Shown in pieces: positions 1 through 8,293 of a stretch of DNA of 64,000 nt. Made by a program: the position numbers and the translations under genes. This DNA is from Sphingobacterium hotanense (GTDB lineage: Bacteria; Bacteroidota; Bacteroidia; Sphingobacteriales; Sphingobacteriaceae), in contig NZ_CP030848.1 in assembly GCF_008274825.1 (NCBI RefSeq), positions 62,001 through 126,000 of the forward strand, given 5' to 3'. Positions within the stretch are counted from its first letter, which is position 1. The number at the start of each line of letters is the position of its first letter. The notes below the pieces were generated by a model that saw only the letters and a program-made list of their open reading frames with translations, did no database searches and was not told the DNA's origin.

Positions 1-39
1 GAGGGCAGAGATTTTTAACTTTTAAAAACAAGATAATAA

Positions 40-939
40 ATGAACAAAGTACCATTTAAAGGTGTAATTGCTTATCCTGTTACACCATTTGACAGCAACG
101 AGAATATTGATATTCCGTTATTCAAAAAACAAGTTGAACGCTTGGTTACGGGAGGTTCTCACGGCATTGCCCCATTGGGAAGCACAGGTGTAATGCCTTA
201 CCTCAACGATGCCGAAAAAGAAGCCTTGACCGAAACCTGCATACAGCAGGTAGCGGGCAGAGTGCCTACATTGGTCGGTGTTTCTAACCTTACCACAGAG
301 AAAACCGTTTACCACGCACAATTTGCCGAGAAAGCAGGAGCAACGGCTGTAATGATTATTCCGATGAGTTATTGGAAATTGACCGATGATGAAATTGTGA
401 AACACTACGATGCTGTCGCTTCAAAAATTTCCATTCCGATAATGGCATACAACAACCCTGCAACGGGTGGTGTGGATATGTCGCCTGTATTATTGAAACG
501 TTTATTGGAAATCCCAAATGTTACGATGATAAAGGAAAGTTCGGGCGACATTCAGCGTATGCATTATTTGAGAAAAGAATTGGGCGAAGAAGTCGCTTTT
601 TTCAACGGTTCTAATCCATTGGCATTGTCCGCTTTTTCGGCAGGTGCAAGAGGTTGGTGTACGGCTTCCCCCAATTTAATACCCGAACTTAACATTGCCC
701 TTTACGATGCTGTACAGGAAAACGATTTGGAAAAAGCCCAACGAGTATTCTACAAACAGTTTGATTTGTTGAAATTCATTGTAGCTAAAGGTTTACCACG
801 CTCTATAAAGGCAGGTTTAGATTTGTTGGGTGTAGGTGGTGGCGGTTTCAAAAGCCCTTTGCAACCGCTTAATGAAGCTGAAGTAGCAGAACTGGACAGC
901 ATACTTTCGGCTATTGAAAGTGAAGTTTATCAGTATTAA
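40..939 (+). CDS. DapA/NanA-family aldolase (dihydrodipicolinate synthase-like)
   Basis: Class I lyase of the DapA/N-acetylneuraminate lyase family, a TIM barrel that forms a Schiff base with a 2-keto acid. The full length of 299 residues is normal for the family. Lys165 in IKESSGD fits the Schiff-base lysine and Tyr137 in AYNNP fits the catalytic tyrosine. The usual GTTGE loop is changed to GSTGVM (residues 47-52), so the substrate need not be aspartate semialdehyde; a keto-sugar or keto-acid aldolase is as likely as true DapA. No signal peptide is seen, so it is cytosolic. It is the first gene of a same-strand run; the next gene starts 24 bases after its stop. Family assignment is firm, the reaction is not. 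Confidence 0.85.
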   Translation: MNKVPFKGVIAYPVTPFDSNENIDIPLFKKQVERLVTGGSHGIAPLGSTGVMPYLNDAEKEALTETCIQQVAGRVPTLVGVSNLTTEKTVYHAQFAEKAGATAVMIIPMSYWKLTDDEIVKHYDAVASKISIPIMAYNNPATGGVDMSPVLLKRLLEIPNVTMIKESSGDIQRMHYLRKELGEEVAFFNGSNPLALSAFSAGARGWCTASPNLIPELNIALYDAVQENDLEKAQRVFYKQFDLLKFIVAKGLPRSIKAGLDLLGVGGGGFKSPLQPLNEAEVAELDSILSAIESEVYQY

Positions 940-963
940 CCATAATTCTAAAACAAAGTAAAA

Positions 964-1194
964 ATGGCAAGAGCAATTTTTTATCACGCAGGTTGTCCTG
1001 TATGCGTAAGTGCAGAAAAGGACATTTTAAATCTCATACCTGAAAATCAGGTTGAAGTAATCCATTTGGGTACAGACAAAATAAAAGTAAAAGATGCAGA
1101 AAGTGCAGGTGTAAAATCTGTTCCTGCATTGGTTTTGTCTAACGGCAATGTGTTACACATCAACTTTGGTGCTTCAATAGAAGATTTAAAGTAA
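964..1194 (+). CDS. Small thioredoxin/glutaredoxin-like protein with CPVC motif
   Basis: This 76-residue protein begins with a beta strand (ARAIFYHAG) followed directly by CPVC at residues 11-14, the redox-active position of the thioredoxin fold. The region around SVPALVL (about residue 55) carries the cis-proline typical of thioredoxins. It is shorter than a full thioredoxin (about 105 residues) and has no signal peptide, so it is a cytosolic mini-glutaredoxin-like disulfide or thiol protein. It sits between the aldolase and a ferredoxin gene, which suggests a redox function within one transcript. The partner protein is unknown. Confidence 0.7.
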   Translation: MARAIFYHAGCPVCVSAEKDILNLIPENQVEVIHLGTDKIKVKDAESAGVKSVPALVLSNGNVLHINFGASIEDLK

Positions 1195-1282
1195 TCCCAA
1201 TCTAAAAGTCCGAAAGTCTTTAATGCTTTCGGGCTTTATACATTATTGTTTCAGTGATAAGTTAAAACAAGTAAATTATAAT

Positions 1283-1615
1283 ATGAACCCGAAAGAAGAA
1301 ATTAAACTTGCCGAAGTCCAGGACGAGCAATCGGAAAACGTGGAAGTAATATTGACATTGAACGGCAATACAAAACATATCCAATGGAACAAACAGATAC
1401 CTTTGCTCGATGCGATGCTCAATGCAGGAATTGATGCACCACATTCGTGTTGCAGAGGTACGTGTGGCACTTGTGTATGTAAATTGGAGGAGGGCGAAGT
1501 ACGTTTAAGGAGGAATTTTGTTCTATCTGAAGTTCACATACAGCAAGGTTTGATTTTGGCTTGTGTAGCAGTTCCCATAAGTGCAAGCGTTAAAATAAAT
1601 TATGACGAGTTTTAA
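1283..1615 (+). CDS. [2Fe-2S] plant-type ferredoxin
   Basis: Electron carrier of about 110 residues. The cluster ligands are visible as C-x4-C-x2-C (in the stretch CCRGTCGTC) and a fourth Cys about 30 residues later in LACVAVP, which is the plant/adrenodoxin-type [2Fe-2S] pattern. I chose the ATG at 1283 because the longer reading frame upstream (from 1223) has no ferredoxin similarity and starts without a good context. It could serve an oxygenase or reductase elsewhere; no partner enzyme lies in the window. With the preceding CxxC protein it forms a small redox pair. Confidence 0.85.
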   Translation: MNPKEEIKLAEVQDEQSENVEVILTLNGNTKHIQWNKQIPLLDAMLNAGIDAPHSCCRGTCGTCVCKLEEGEVRLRRNFVLSEVHIQQGLILACVAVPISASVKINYDEF

Positions 1616-1749
1616 AAAAGTACGATAACAAGAATACTTTTATTGATTAGCACTAATTGCGGGTCTGGACTATCTACTTATCCCTAAACTGTACCACCAA
1701 ACTAATCCTGTAATCTGATACTTTTGTGCCATTATTAAAATTTATCAAA

Positions 1750-2196
1750 ATGGAGTTCAACATCAAAAAAGTAGGTCTAAACGATTTAGACACAACAGCA
1801 GAATTATTTAACCTTTATCGGGTTTTTTACCGTCAGGCAGACGATTACGAAAAGTGCAAACAGTTCATTAAAGAACGATTAGACAACGACCAATCAAACA
1901 TTTTTGTCGTGTATGCAGACGGCAAAGCAGTTGGATTTGTGCAGTTGTACAAACTCTATCATTACATCAAATTGGCAAAGCAATGGTTATTAAGCGATTT
2001 GTTTGTTCACCCCGATTACAGAGGTAAAGGACTTTCAGTAGCATTGATAGACCGAGCAAAACAATGGTGCGATGAAACAGGAGCTTGCGGATTGATGCTT
2101 GAAACCGAAAAAACAAACGATATAGGTAACAAATTATATCCACGTTGCGGATTTGAGTATGACGGCAATCACAATTATTACTATTGGTGGAAATAA
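1750..2196 (+). CDS. GNAT-family N-acetyltransferase
   Basis: This is a 148-residue GNAT fold acetyl-CoA-dependent transferase. The acetyl-CoA pyrophosphate-binding loop is visible as HPDYRGKGLSVALID, followed by the motif B region ending in YPRCGFE. I use the ATG at 1750 (MEFNIKK) rather than the upstream in-frame ATG, because the family fold begins there. A TACTTTTG stretch at 1719-1726 resembles a Bacteroidota -7 box, so this gene may have its own promoter. It is the first of three distinct GNAT genes in the cassette. The acceptor (drug, peptide or protein N-terminus) cannot be read from sequence. Confidence 0.85.
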   Translation: MEFNIKKVGLNDLDTTAELFNLYRVFYRQADDYEKCKQFIKERLDNDQSNIFVVYADGKAVGFVQLYKLYHYIKLAKQWLLSDLFVHPDYRGKGLSVALIDRAKQWCDETGACGLMLETEKTNDIGNKLYPRCGFEYDGNHNYYYWWK

Positions 2197-2238
2197 CGGA
2201 CAAGGCGGGCTAAATCGGTTTGCCTTTTTATAAAAAAT

Positions 2239-2309
2239 GGTCGGGTGGTCGAGTGGTTAGACGAGGGTACGCAATACCTTTTACAGTGGTTCAAATCCAT
2301 TCCCGACCT
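2239..2309 (+). tRNA. tRNA-Cys-like gene, anticodon GCA, with unusual C33
   Basis: A full cloverleaf can be drawn by eye in 71 bases. The acceptor stem is a perfect 7-bp helix (GGTCGGG with CCCGACC). The D arm has a 3-bp stem and the AGTGGTTA loop. The anticodon stem AGGGT/ACCTT has one G-U pair. There is a 4-base variable loop and a 5-bp T stem with loop TTCAAAT. The loop ACGCAAT puts GCA in the anticodon position and the discriminator base is U73, both matching tRNA-Cys. Position 33 is C instead of the nearly universal U, and CCA is not encoded. It lies between two GNAT genes. It may be a diverged second tRNA-Cys or a decayed one. Confidence 0.7.
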
Positions 2310-2322
2310 CAATTTTTATTAA

Positions 2323-2883
2323 ATGAATATACCAAGACCCAAAAGCATAAACGTTCAGTCCATATTGGAAAACGAAAAAGCAATCCTTTATCCTTTACAG
2401 GAAAAGGATTTTGAGCTTTTATATACCGTAGCATCAGACCCCGAAATATGGAAACAGCACCCCAATAAAGACCGTTGGAAAAAAGAAGTATTCAGAACAT
2501 TTTTTGACGGAGCAATGCAAAGTAAAGGTGCATTTAAAATCGTAGAAAAAGCCACAGGAAACACAATAGGAAGTACACGCATTTACGATTACAACGAGCA
2601 GGAAAACAGTATATTTATCGGTTATACTTTCTATGCAGTTGAATATTGGAGCAAAGGCATTAACAAATTGGTAAAAGCCATGATGTTAGATTATATTTTT
2701 CAGTTCGTTTCAAAAGTGTATTTCCATATCGGGGCAAACAATATCCGTTCGCAGGTTGCCATTGTGCGGATTGGTGCGGAAAAAATCGCAGAACAGGAAG
2801 TAACCTATTTTGGCGAAGCACCACGATTGAATTTTGTGTACGAAATCAGTAAAGAAAAATGGCAGAAAACTAAACAGGAATGA
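2323..2883 (+). CDS. GNAT acetyltransferase, RimJ/RimL-like
   Basis: This 186-residue protein matches the RimJ/RimL branch of GNAT transferases: an early ILYPLQEKDFELLYTVASDPEIWK segment split over the first 50 residues, then GNTIGSTRIYDYNE and an acetyl-CoA region around YWSKGINKLVKAMMLDYIF. The conserved asparagine-containing stretch GANNIRSQVAIVRIGAEK follows, as in proteins that acetylate N-termini or small amines. It starts 13 bases after the tRNA-Cys-like gene. Its stop codon overlaps the next gene's start by 4 bases (ATGA), so it is probably translated together with the AAA+ ATPase. The substrate is unknown. Confidence 0.85.
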   Translation: MNIPRPKSINVQSILENEKAILYPLQEKDFELLYTVASDPEIWKQHPNKDRWKKEVFRTFFDGAMQSKGAFKIVEKATGNTIGSTRIYDYNEQENSIFIGYTFYAVEYWSKGINKLVKAMMLDYIFQFVSKVYFHIGANNIRSQVAIVRIGAEKIAEQEVTYFGEAPRLNFVYEISKEKWQKTKQE

Positions 2884-3617
2884 ATGTATTTGACCATATC
2901 ATAAACGACAAAGAACAGGTATCACTAAACGATATATTCCTTGATGAAGCTAACAGGCATAAGTTTGAACTGCTTATAAAAGAACATAAATATATTGAGG
3001 AATTAAGCCAATACGGACTGCCTGTAAACAACAAGATATTGCTTCACGGCAGTTCGGGTTGTGGCAAAACAATGACCGCCAAAGCCATTGCAAACGCATT
3101 GGGTAAAAACATTCTTATACTCAATTTGAGCAATGTAGTCTGTTCACGCATTGGCGAAACATCGCAGAACATCAAACAGGTATTTGACAAAGCAGGCAGG
3201 GAAAAAGCCGTTTTGTTTTTAGATGAGTTTGACCAAATCGGAAAAGCAAGGGGAAACGATGATAAAGACGTAGGCGAAATGCGAAGATTGGTAAACACGC
3301 TTATTCAGTTGATAGACTACTATCCCGAAAAAGCATTGTTGCTATGTGCTACCAACCACCCCGAAATTATTGATACAGCTTTGTTAAGGCGGTTTCAGTT
3401 GCGGATAAACTTTGAAATGCCTACTCAACTGGTTTTAGACGAGTATTACAGCAAACTGTTATCCCGATTTCCAACAGAATTACAAAGCATAGAACGCAAA
3501 TACAACATCTCATTTGCCGAAGCCAAAGACCATACGTTTACATTGGTAAAATCGGTATTGATAAAAGAATTGGAAGAAAAATCAACCTGTAATGCAAACA
3601 CAGTACCCAACCTGTAA
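2880..3617 (+). CDS. AAA+ ATPase
   Basis: A 245-residue single-domain AAA+ ATPase. Visible elements are Walker A GSSGCGKT (residues 57-64), Walker B VLFLDEFD with Asp115-Glu116, sensor 1 Asn159 in CATNHP, and an arginine-finger-like LLRRF at 169-172. The core resembles FtsH/Cdc48-like AAA modules, but there is no protease or membrane segment and the N-terminal part is only about 45 residues. It overlaps the preceding GNAT gene by 4 bases, which suggests translational coupling. A role in remodelling a partner protein is an inference; no partner is evident nearby. Confidence 0.8.
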   Translation: MNVFDHIINDKEQVSLNDIFLDEANRHKFELLIKEHKYIEELSQYGLPVNNKILLHGSSGCGKTMTAKAIANALGKNILILNLSNVVCSRIGETSQNIKQVFDKAGREKAVLFLDEFDQIGKARGNDDKDVGEMRRLVNTLIQLIDYYPEKALLLCATNHPEIIDTALLRRFQLRINFEMPTQLVLDEYYSKLLSRFPTELQSIERKYNISFAEAKDHTFTLVKSVLIKELEEKSTCNANTVPNL

Positions 3618-3655
3618 TAAAGAGCAATAAAACAGTAAGGACTTAAAACAGAGAA

Positions 3656-4141
3656 ATGGAAAACGAAATAATAATCAGAGAAATGAAAAAGCAGGATATT
3701 CCCGAACTCTTGCGGTTAATGGAAGCTATTGTTTTGTTTGAGGGCGATACAGATTTTAGCCTTTCGGAAAGCGACCTGTTAAGCAGGGGTTTTGGTAAAA
3801 ATCCCCAATTTGGTGCTATCGTTGCAGATGCAGGTAATAACAAACTTGTAGGTATAGCCGTTCACTACATCATTCCTTTTATGCACAATCTAAAACCCTC
3901 GCTAATGCTCAAATGGCTGTATGTTGATGCCAATCAGAGAGGTAAAAACATCGGTAAAAGATTGCTGAAAGGTCTTGCTCAATATGCCTTAAATAACGGA
4001 TATAAAAAATTCAATTGGTTTGTACTTGGCAATAATGTTGATGCCCAAAAATTTTATAGCAGTATAGGAGCAAAGCCCGATGATAAATGGATACGTTGGA
4101 CAATTACACCTGAAAAAATGGCTGTATTGGCAGACCAATAA
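3656..4141 (+). CDS. GNAT-family N-acetyltransferase
   Basis: Third acetyltransferase of the cassette, 161 residues. The acetyl-CoA loop appears as VDANQRGKNIGKRLLKGLAQYA, and the C-terminal FVLGNNVDAQKFYSSIGAK is the usual motif B ending. It resembles spermidine or small-amine acetyltransferases in general layout, but the acceptor is not determined. It starts 38 bases after the AAA+ gene and is followed 18 bases later by the YggS-type gene, consistent with one transcript. Confidence 0.85.
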   Translation: MENEIIIREMKKQDIPELLRLMEAIVLFEGDTDFSLSESDLLSRGFGKNPQFGAIVADAGNNKLVGIAVHYIIPFMHNLKPSLMLKWLYVDANQRGKNIGKRLLKGLAQYALNNGYKKFNWFVLGNNVDAQKFYSSIGAKPDDKWIRWTITPEKMAVLADQ

Positions 4142-4159
4142 CCTTTAATTATTGAAAGT

Positions 4160-4888
4160 ATGAACGAAGAAATTTTACAAAACATTGCTGTTATACAAGA
4201 ACGGATAAACAATGCCTGTATAAACAGTAACAGAAATCCCGATGAAGTAAAATTACTATTGGCAACCAAAACCGTACCTGCCGAGCGTATAAAAATCGCA
4301 TTACAGGCAGGGCATACATTGATAGCAGAAAACAAGATACAGGAACTCAGAGAAAAATACGAAGTCTTAAAAGAAGTTCCGCACATCAACCATTTTATAG
4401 GGCATTTGCAGACCAACAAAATCAAAGATCTGTTGAAATATAATGTTGCTTGTATTCAGTCGCTTGACCGTTTGGATTTGGCAGAAAAATTACACCAACG
4501 CTTACAGTTTGAAAACAAAACCATAGCAGTATTGATACAGGTAAATACTTCGTTTGAGGAAAGCAAATTTGGCGTAAACCCCGATAATGCCATTGAATTG
4601 GTAAAGCAGGTTGCACAGTTGGAAACCCTTAAAATAAAAGGTTTAATGACAATAGGTCTGTTCAGTGCCGAAACGGAAAAAGTGCGTAAATGTTTCCGAT
4701 TGCTCAAAGATATTCAACAGCAAATTATTACTTTAAACATTCCCAACGTAGAAATGCAGGAGTTATCTATGGGTATGAGTGGCGATATGGAAACAGCCAT
4801 TGCAGAGGGAGCAACCATTATAAGAGTGGGTACGGCTATTTTCGGACAAAGGATTTACCCCGACAGCTATTATTGGAACGAAAAATAA
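4160..4888 (+). CDS. YggS/PROSC-family PLP-binding protein
   Basis: Single-domain fold-type III PLP protein of 242 residues, the usual length for the YggS/PipY/PROSC family that manages pyridoxal phosphate levels and has no racemase domain. The PLP lysine is in LLLATKTV (about residue 37). Other family signatures are HFIGHLQTNK, the phosphate-binding MGMSGDMETAI and the C-terminal TIIRVGTAIFG. It closes the plus-strand cassette and is followed by broken genes. An extra copy outside the usual cell-division context suggests transfer with the cassette. Confidence 0.88.
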   Translation: MNEEILQNIAVIQERINNACINSNRNPDEVKLLLATKTVPAERIKIALQAGHTLIAENKIQELREKYEVLKEVPHINHFIGHLQTNKIKDLLKYNVACIQSLDRLDLAEKLHQRLQFENKTIAVLIQVNTSFEESKFGVNPDNAIELVKQVAQLETLKIKGLMTIGLFSAETEKVRKCFRLLKDIQQQIITLNIPNVEMQELSMGMSGDMETAIAEGATIIRVGTAIFGQRIYPDSYYWNEK

Positions 4889-4910
4889 AAACTCAAAAAA
4901 TAACAAAGAA

Positions 4911-5015
4911 ATGAACGTACATTTTATTCAGCACGAAACCTTTGAAGCCCCAAGTGCTTATTTGGATTCGCCACCCTTCGGGACTTATAGTGCTTCGTTA
5001 TCTTGTATCCGTTGA
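4911..5015 (+). pseudogene. Truncated type 1 glutamine amidotransferase (N-terminus only)
   Basis: The frame begins MNVHFIQHETFEAP, which is the characteristic start of GMP-synthase-like class I glutamine amidotransferases. After about 20 residues the similarity stops (around position 4970) and the frame closes 34 codons from its start. The catalytic Cys-His-Glu triad is missing, so it cannot work. It follows the YggS gene by 22 bases and looks like the next gene of the cassette, cut off where foreign DNA joins. Confidence 0.55.
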
Positions 5016-5068
5016 TAAAATGGCTTTCTTTTTTTTCTGTTTTTTTCTTTTGGAATGAATTTTAGTAT

Positions 5069-5163
5069 TTAATATTCCATAACAATAGCTTCTGCACTTA
5101 ACGAGGTTAACCGCTCCAAATCTTCCAAAAAATGTTTCGAGATTTGTTCGGTTTCGGCTACGG
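5069..5163 (-). pseudogene. C-terminal fragment of an unidentified gene
   Basis: Read on the minus strand, about 30 codons give an uninterrupted, well-formed C-terminus (ETEQISKHFLEDLERLTS then LSAEAIVMEY and stop). There is no start codon, and the frame runs directly into a strong hairpin at 5164-5193, so the rest of the gene is missing. I do not recognise the family. It marks a recombination junction between the cassette and the AbiE region. Confidence 0.3.
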
Positions 5164-5194
5164 AAAAATGCTCAGCGAAAGCTGAGCATTTTTT
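5164..5194. terminator. Strong bidirectional intrinsic terminator
   Basis: A perfect stem (AAAAATGCTCAGC paired with GCTGAGCATTTTT) closes on a GAAA tetraloop and runs into T residues on either strand. It lies between the cassette debris and the 3' end of the split AbiEii gene, so it may serve that minus-strand operon. Confidence 0.75.
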
Positions 5195-5238
5195 GTATGT
5201 ATGTATTTTTGATGTGATCCCTGATCCGTAATTCCGGA

Positions 5239-5841
5239 TCATGTACAAAAGTTGTGGAGGGGATAAAACAATAATTTCAAGTTCTTATGTACCTCGTCAA
5301 AAGGAGGTAGTTTTTTCGTAGAGATTTGATGCCCCAAGCTTGTTTTCCATGCTCGTTTCACCGTGTTTTCACTTCGAGCGTTAAGCAACTGTTCTACTCC
5401 TGTAAATTCAAGTCCTTTAAATGCCATTTTCGCTAAGAAAGCCTCCTTAATCTCCGCCCAATTGAGATCGCTTACATATTTGGATAAATACCATATATCG
5501 TAATAGTCACGAGGTGCTGTATAGGAACGTTGGATCAAAGCTCTTAACTTTTCAGACAGCACTTCTCTCATATCGTAACAAGCAATTGCGTCTACTGCAG
5601 AACTCAACCTATCTGAATAATCATGATAGACCGTTTTCAAAGTCGGTTCGAACAACATCTTCTCGTATAGAATAATTTCAATCTTAATAGACGTATTCCA
5701 TCGGACTGGGTCTGGCGGAATTTGATCCTTGGAATGATCGGCTCCCCAAAACTTGACAACGGCAGCATATCCAGTAGGCATATCATTGTGACGAAGATTG
5801 GTCAGCTTTTCCAAATGTAATTGCATTCCGGTACGTTCTTG
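5239..5841 (-). pseudogene. abiEii 3' part (nucleotidyltransferase toxin), separated by the IS21-family element
   Basis: This holds the C-terminal two thirds of an AbiEii-type nucleotidyltransferase, the toxin of a type IV toxin-antitoxin pair. Recognisable parts are KIEIILYEKMLFEP and the family signature EKLRALIQRSYTAPRDYYDIWYL. An internal ATG at 5826 could start a 195-residue product, but it would lack the GG/DxD catalytic region, which lies at 8487-8757 on the far side of the insertion. Removing the element and one copy of the 6-bp target repeat joins ...SLVQE to RTGMQLHLEKL in frame, giving about 289 residues, a normal AbiEii size. As it stands the gene is disrupted. Confidence 0.85.
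5836..5841. repeat. Target-site duplication, left copy
   Basis: TTCTTG immediately precedes the left tip of the insertion (TGGATATTCTGG). The same 6 bases follow its right tip at 8487-8492, as expected for IS21-family transposition. Confidence 0.85.
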
Positions 5842-5846
5842 TGGAT

Positions 5847-5886
5847 ATTCTGGTCATGTTGACCCCTTTCTGGCAATATTGACCCC
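5847..5886. repeat. IS21 left-end multiple terminal repeats
   Basis: Two head-to-tail copies of the about 20-bp transposase-binding repeat lie side by side (5847-5866 and 5867-5886), each reading TTCTGG..ATRTTGACCCC. Tandem sites of this kind are typical of IS21-family ends. Confidence 0.8.
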
Positions 5887-5930
5887 CTGATTTTTGGTTT
5901 ACAGGATTGCCTACAAATGGCCTGACAATA

Positions 5931-6647
5931 TTACTTCTTTTTTCTTAGACTTTCACCTTTAAGTTCGATCCGGTGGGATGTGTGAACTATCCTATCCAGA
6001 ATAGCATCCGATAATGTATCATCCCCAATCACAGCATGCCAACTGGCCACAGGTAATTGGCTTGCAATGATTGTTGAACATTTGGCATGTCTGTCCTCTA
6101 TGATTTCCATCAGGTCAATCCTTTGCTGTTGGTCGAGGTTTACCAGGCCGAAGTCATCCATTATAAGCAGTTCTACCTTGGAGAGTTTCATAAGAAGCTT
6201 GTGGATCGATCCATCCAACCTGGCCATTTTTGTTCTCAAAAGCAATTTTTGCATACTGAAGTAAGCGACTCTCTTACCTTGGGCACAAGCCCTGAGCCCC
6301 AGAGCAGACGCCATGAAAGATTTTCCGCAGCCTGTTGCACCAACGATAATGATCGGCTCGGCCCTTTCGATATATTGGCCTGTGGCCAAGTCCATCAATT
6401 GGATCTTGTCGATCCCCCTGGATGGATCCATATTGATCTCTTCAATAGAGGCCTGGTAACGGAAGGCTGCATTCTTCTTTAACCTCTCGAACCGCAGTTC
6501 GAAGCGACTGTCAGATTCGGCCTGCAGCAACAGGGTAAGGCCTTCTTCCAGAGCCAGTTTTCCGATCTGCCGTGTTTCTTTCATCGCTTTCCATTGACGC
6601 TCCATTCCATGGAAGCGGAGCGTGTTCAATTGTTGTTCTACATTCAT
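5931..6647 (-). CDS. istB: IS21 transposition helper ATPase IstB
   Basis: This is a DnaA/DnaC-like AAA+ ATPase of 238 residues that activates the IstA transposase and sets target immunity. Walker A is GATGCGKSF (about residues 102-110) and Walker B is LLIMDDFG. The N-terminal NTLRFHGMERQWKAM helix is typical of IstB. It lies 26 bases downstream of istA inside the element and is full length. Confidence 0.95.
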   Translation of the reverse strand: MNVEQQLNTLRFHGMERQWKAMKETRQIGKLALEEGLTLLLQAESDSRFELRFERLKKNAAFRYQASIEEINMDPSRGIDKIQLMDLATGQYIERAEPIIIVGATGCGKSFMASALGLRACAQGKRVAYFSMQKLLLRTKMARLDGSIHKLLMKLSKVELLIMDDFGLVNLDQQQRIDLMEIIEDRHAKCSTIIASQLPVASWHAVIGDDTLSDAILDRIVHTSHRIELKGESLRKKK

Positions 6648-6673
6648 CTGTTTCTAAGTTTTATAGTTCATTT

Positions 6674-8224
6674 TTATGAGTAATAGGATGCTCCCCTGAT
6701 ATTTTCATGTTGTGGCAATTGCTTGTTATCCGCCCGCTCTTGCTGTTGCTCCACCATTCCGTTTTCCAATATTCTTTGTAGGAACTTATAGGACAGCATG
6801 TCGTTCCTTAAGGCAATTTCACATGCTTTGAAGAATGTTTCCCCATAGCTACGGTGCAGCCTAAAGAGTCCTTCGCACGTTCTGTAGAGTTGTTCCGGAT
6901 ATCGGTCACTTTGTCCAAAGACCCGAACGACCAGTAAGTGAAAGTCCGAATGGATATCCAGAGCGCGCTTGATATAATAATCTGGCGAACGGGTGCCATA
7001 CTGCTGGTGCTTGGAAGCAAGATGTTCGGGATGCGTCGAGTATTTGTTGGCAACAAAACTCCTGCTGTGCAGGGCTACCTGTACGTTCTCAATATAGATG
7101 TGGACTAAACGCTCAGTATAGACCACTAGGGCCTGTTTGCCAATATGGACATAAGGAACGCTATAGGAATGCCTGTCCCTTTTGAGATGTACATGTCCAT
7201 TGGTTCCCACTTTGAGGGTCGTATAATATTTCATCGAAAAGCGGTCCCGAGGAAGTGGTCTGAGACTGGACAGCTCGTTGCTGAGAAACCGTTCCTGACG
7301 GCAATAGTTCCTGTCCTGCATTCTGGTCTGGTTCAATCTCTCGATACACTCTCCGATAGCAAGGTTGAGTGAGGGGAGATCAAAGAACTGCCTGTTGCGT
7401 AACCGGGCAAATACCTGGGTATAGATGATCTTCACATGGTTCTCTACGGCACTTTTATCCCGGGGCCTGGCAGGTCTTGCAGGCACTACGACCGTATCAT
7501 AATGGTTTGCCAGATCTTCCATGGACCTGTTGATCTCTGGTTCATACCGATCGGTTCGTATGACGGCTGACTTGAGGTTGTCCGGGACAATCGCTCTAGG
7601 GACCCCTCCAAGAAACTGCAGGCAGCAGTCCAGTGCATAGAGAAAATCGGGGGATCGCTGACTGGGAACGGCCATGGCAAAACAATAGTTGGAATATGGT
7701 AGGCACGCAACAAATATCTCGCATAAAATGATTTCACCAGTCTCATGGTCGATGTAACCCAGCTTCTTGCCGGAGAAATCGATGAAAAGCTTGTCACCGG
7801 GTTCGTGGTCCAGTATCATGCTTCCATCGCGACGTGAGACCAGTAATTGCTTTAGATGGAAACAGAACTGGGCATAGCTATATCCCTGTGGATGAGCTAC
7901 TAAATACTCTTCCCACAAAAGTCTCCGGTTTACACCTATTCGTGATAGTTCTTTTTCAAAATAAGGAAGCCTTTCTTTTAGATACTCGAAACGCTCGTCC
8001 CGATAGGCGGGGTTCCCTGATCTGAGCATCCGCTCAAGAACTGGATCTTCCAACTCCAGTATCCTTTCCAGAGATAGATTCAGGTCCGTTACCTTCTTTA
8101 GATAGGACTTTACCGTATTCTTGCTGATGGATAGATGACGGGCTATTGTTTTAATGGGATAATTCTCCCTGTGCAATCGTATTAACTGTTTGATCTGACT
8201 CATGGGTCTTGATTTACCGGCCAT
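6674..8224 (-). CDS. istA: IS21 transposase IstA
   Basis: DDE-type transposase of about 516 residues. An N-terminal helix-turn-helix (IKQLIRLHRENYPIKTIARHLSISKNTV) is followed by the integrase catalytic core containing LFIDFSGKK (first Asp) and VPDNLKSAV (second Asp), then ARPRDKSAVENHV with the Glu, and a C-terminal Mu-type beta domain. The frame stays open to 8368, but the extra 48 codons run through the terminal binding repeats, so I place the start at the ATG at 8224 (MAGKSRP). Full length, with no visible defect. Confidence 0.93.
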   Translation of the reverse strand: MAGKSRPMSQIKQLIRLHRENYPIKTIARHLSISKNTVKSYLKKVTDLNLSLERILELEDPVLERMLRSGNPAYRDERFEYLKERLPYFEKELSRIGVNRRLLWEEYLVAHPQGYSYAQFCFHLKQLLVSRRDGSMILDHEPGDKLFIDFSGKKLGYIDHETGEIILCEIFVACLPYSNYCFAMAVPSQRSPDFLYALDCCLQFLGGVPRAIVPDNLKSAVIRTDRYEPEINRSMEDLANHYDTVVVPARPARPRDKSAVENHVKIIYTQVFARLRNRQFFDLPSLNLAIGECIERLNQTRMQDRNYCRQERFLSNELSSLRPLPRDRFSMKYYTTLKVGTNGHVHLKRDRHSYSVPYVHIGKQALVVYTERLVHIYIENVQVALHSRSFVANKYSTHPEHLASKHQQYGTRSPDYYIKRALDIHSDFHLLVVRVFGQSDRYPEQLYRTCEGLFRLHRSYGETFFKACEIALRNDMLSYKFLQRILENGMVEQQQERADNKQLPQHENIRGASYYS

Positions 8225-8293
8225 TGGAATATATCGATTAGGTCTAGCCCAAATAAACCAAAAAACAGAAACCCATGAAAAATGAGTGCAAAA

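Noticed and set aside
1223..1282. N-terminal extension of the ferredoxin gene
   Set aside because: The extra 20 codons show no ferredoxin similarity and overlap the leader; the ATG at 1283 gives a normal protein.
5842..5866. Alternative IS21 boundaries starting at ATTCTGG
   Set aside because: Only the tips TGGATATTCTGG give both a perfect inverted match and a direct target repeat (TTCTTG) that restores the AbiEii frame.
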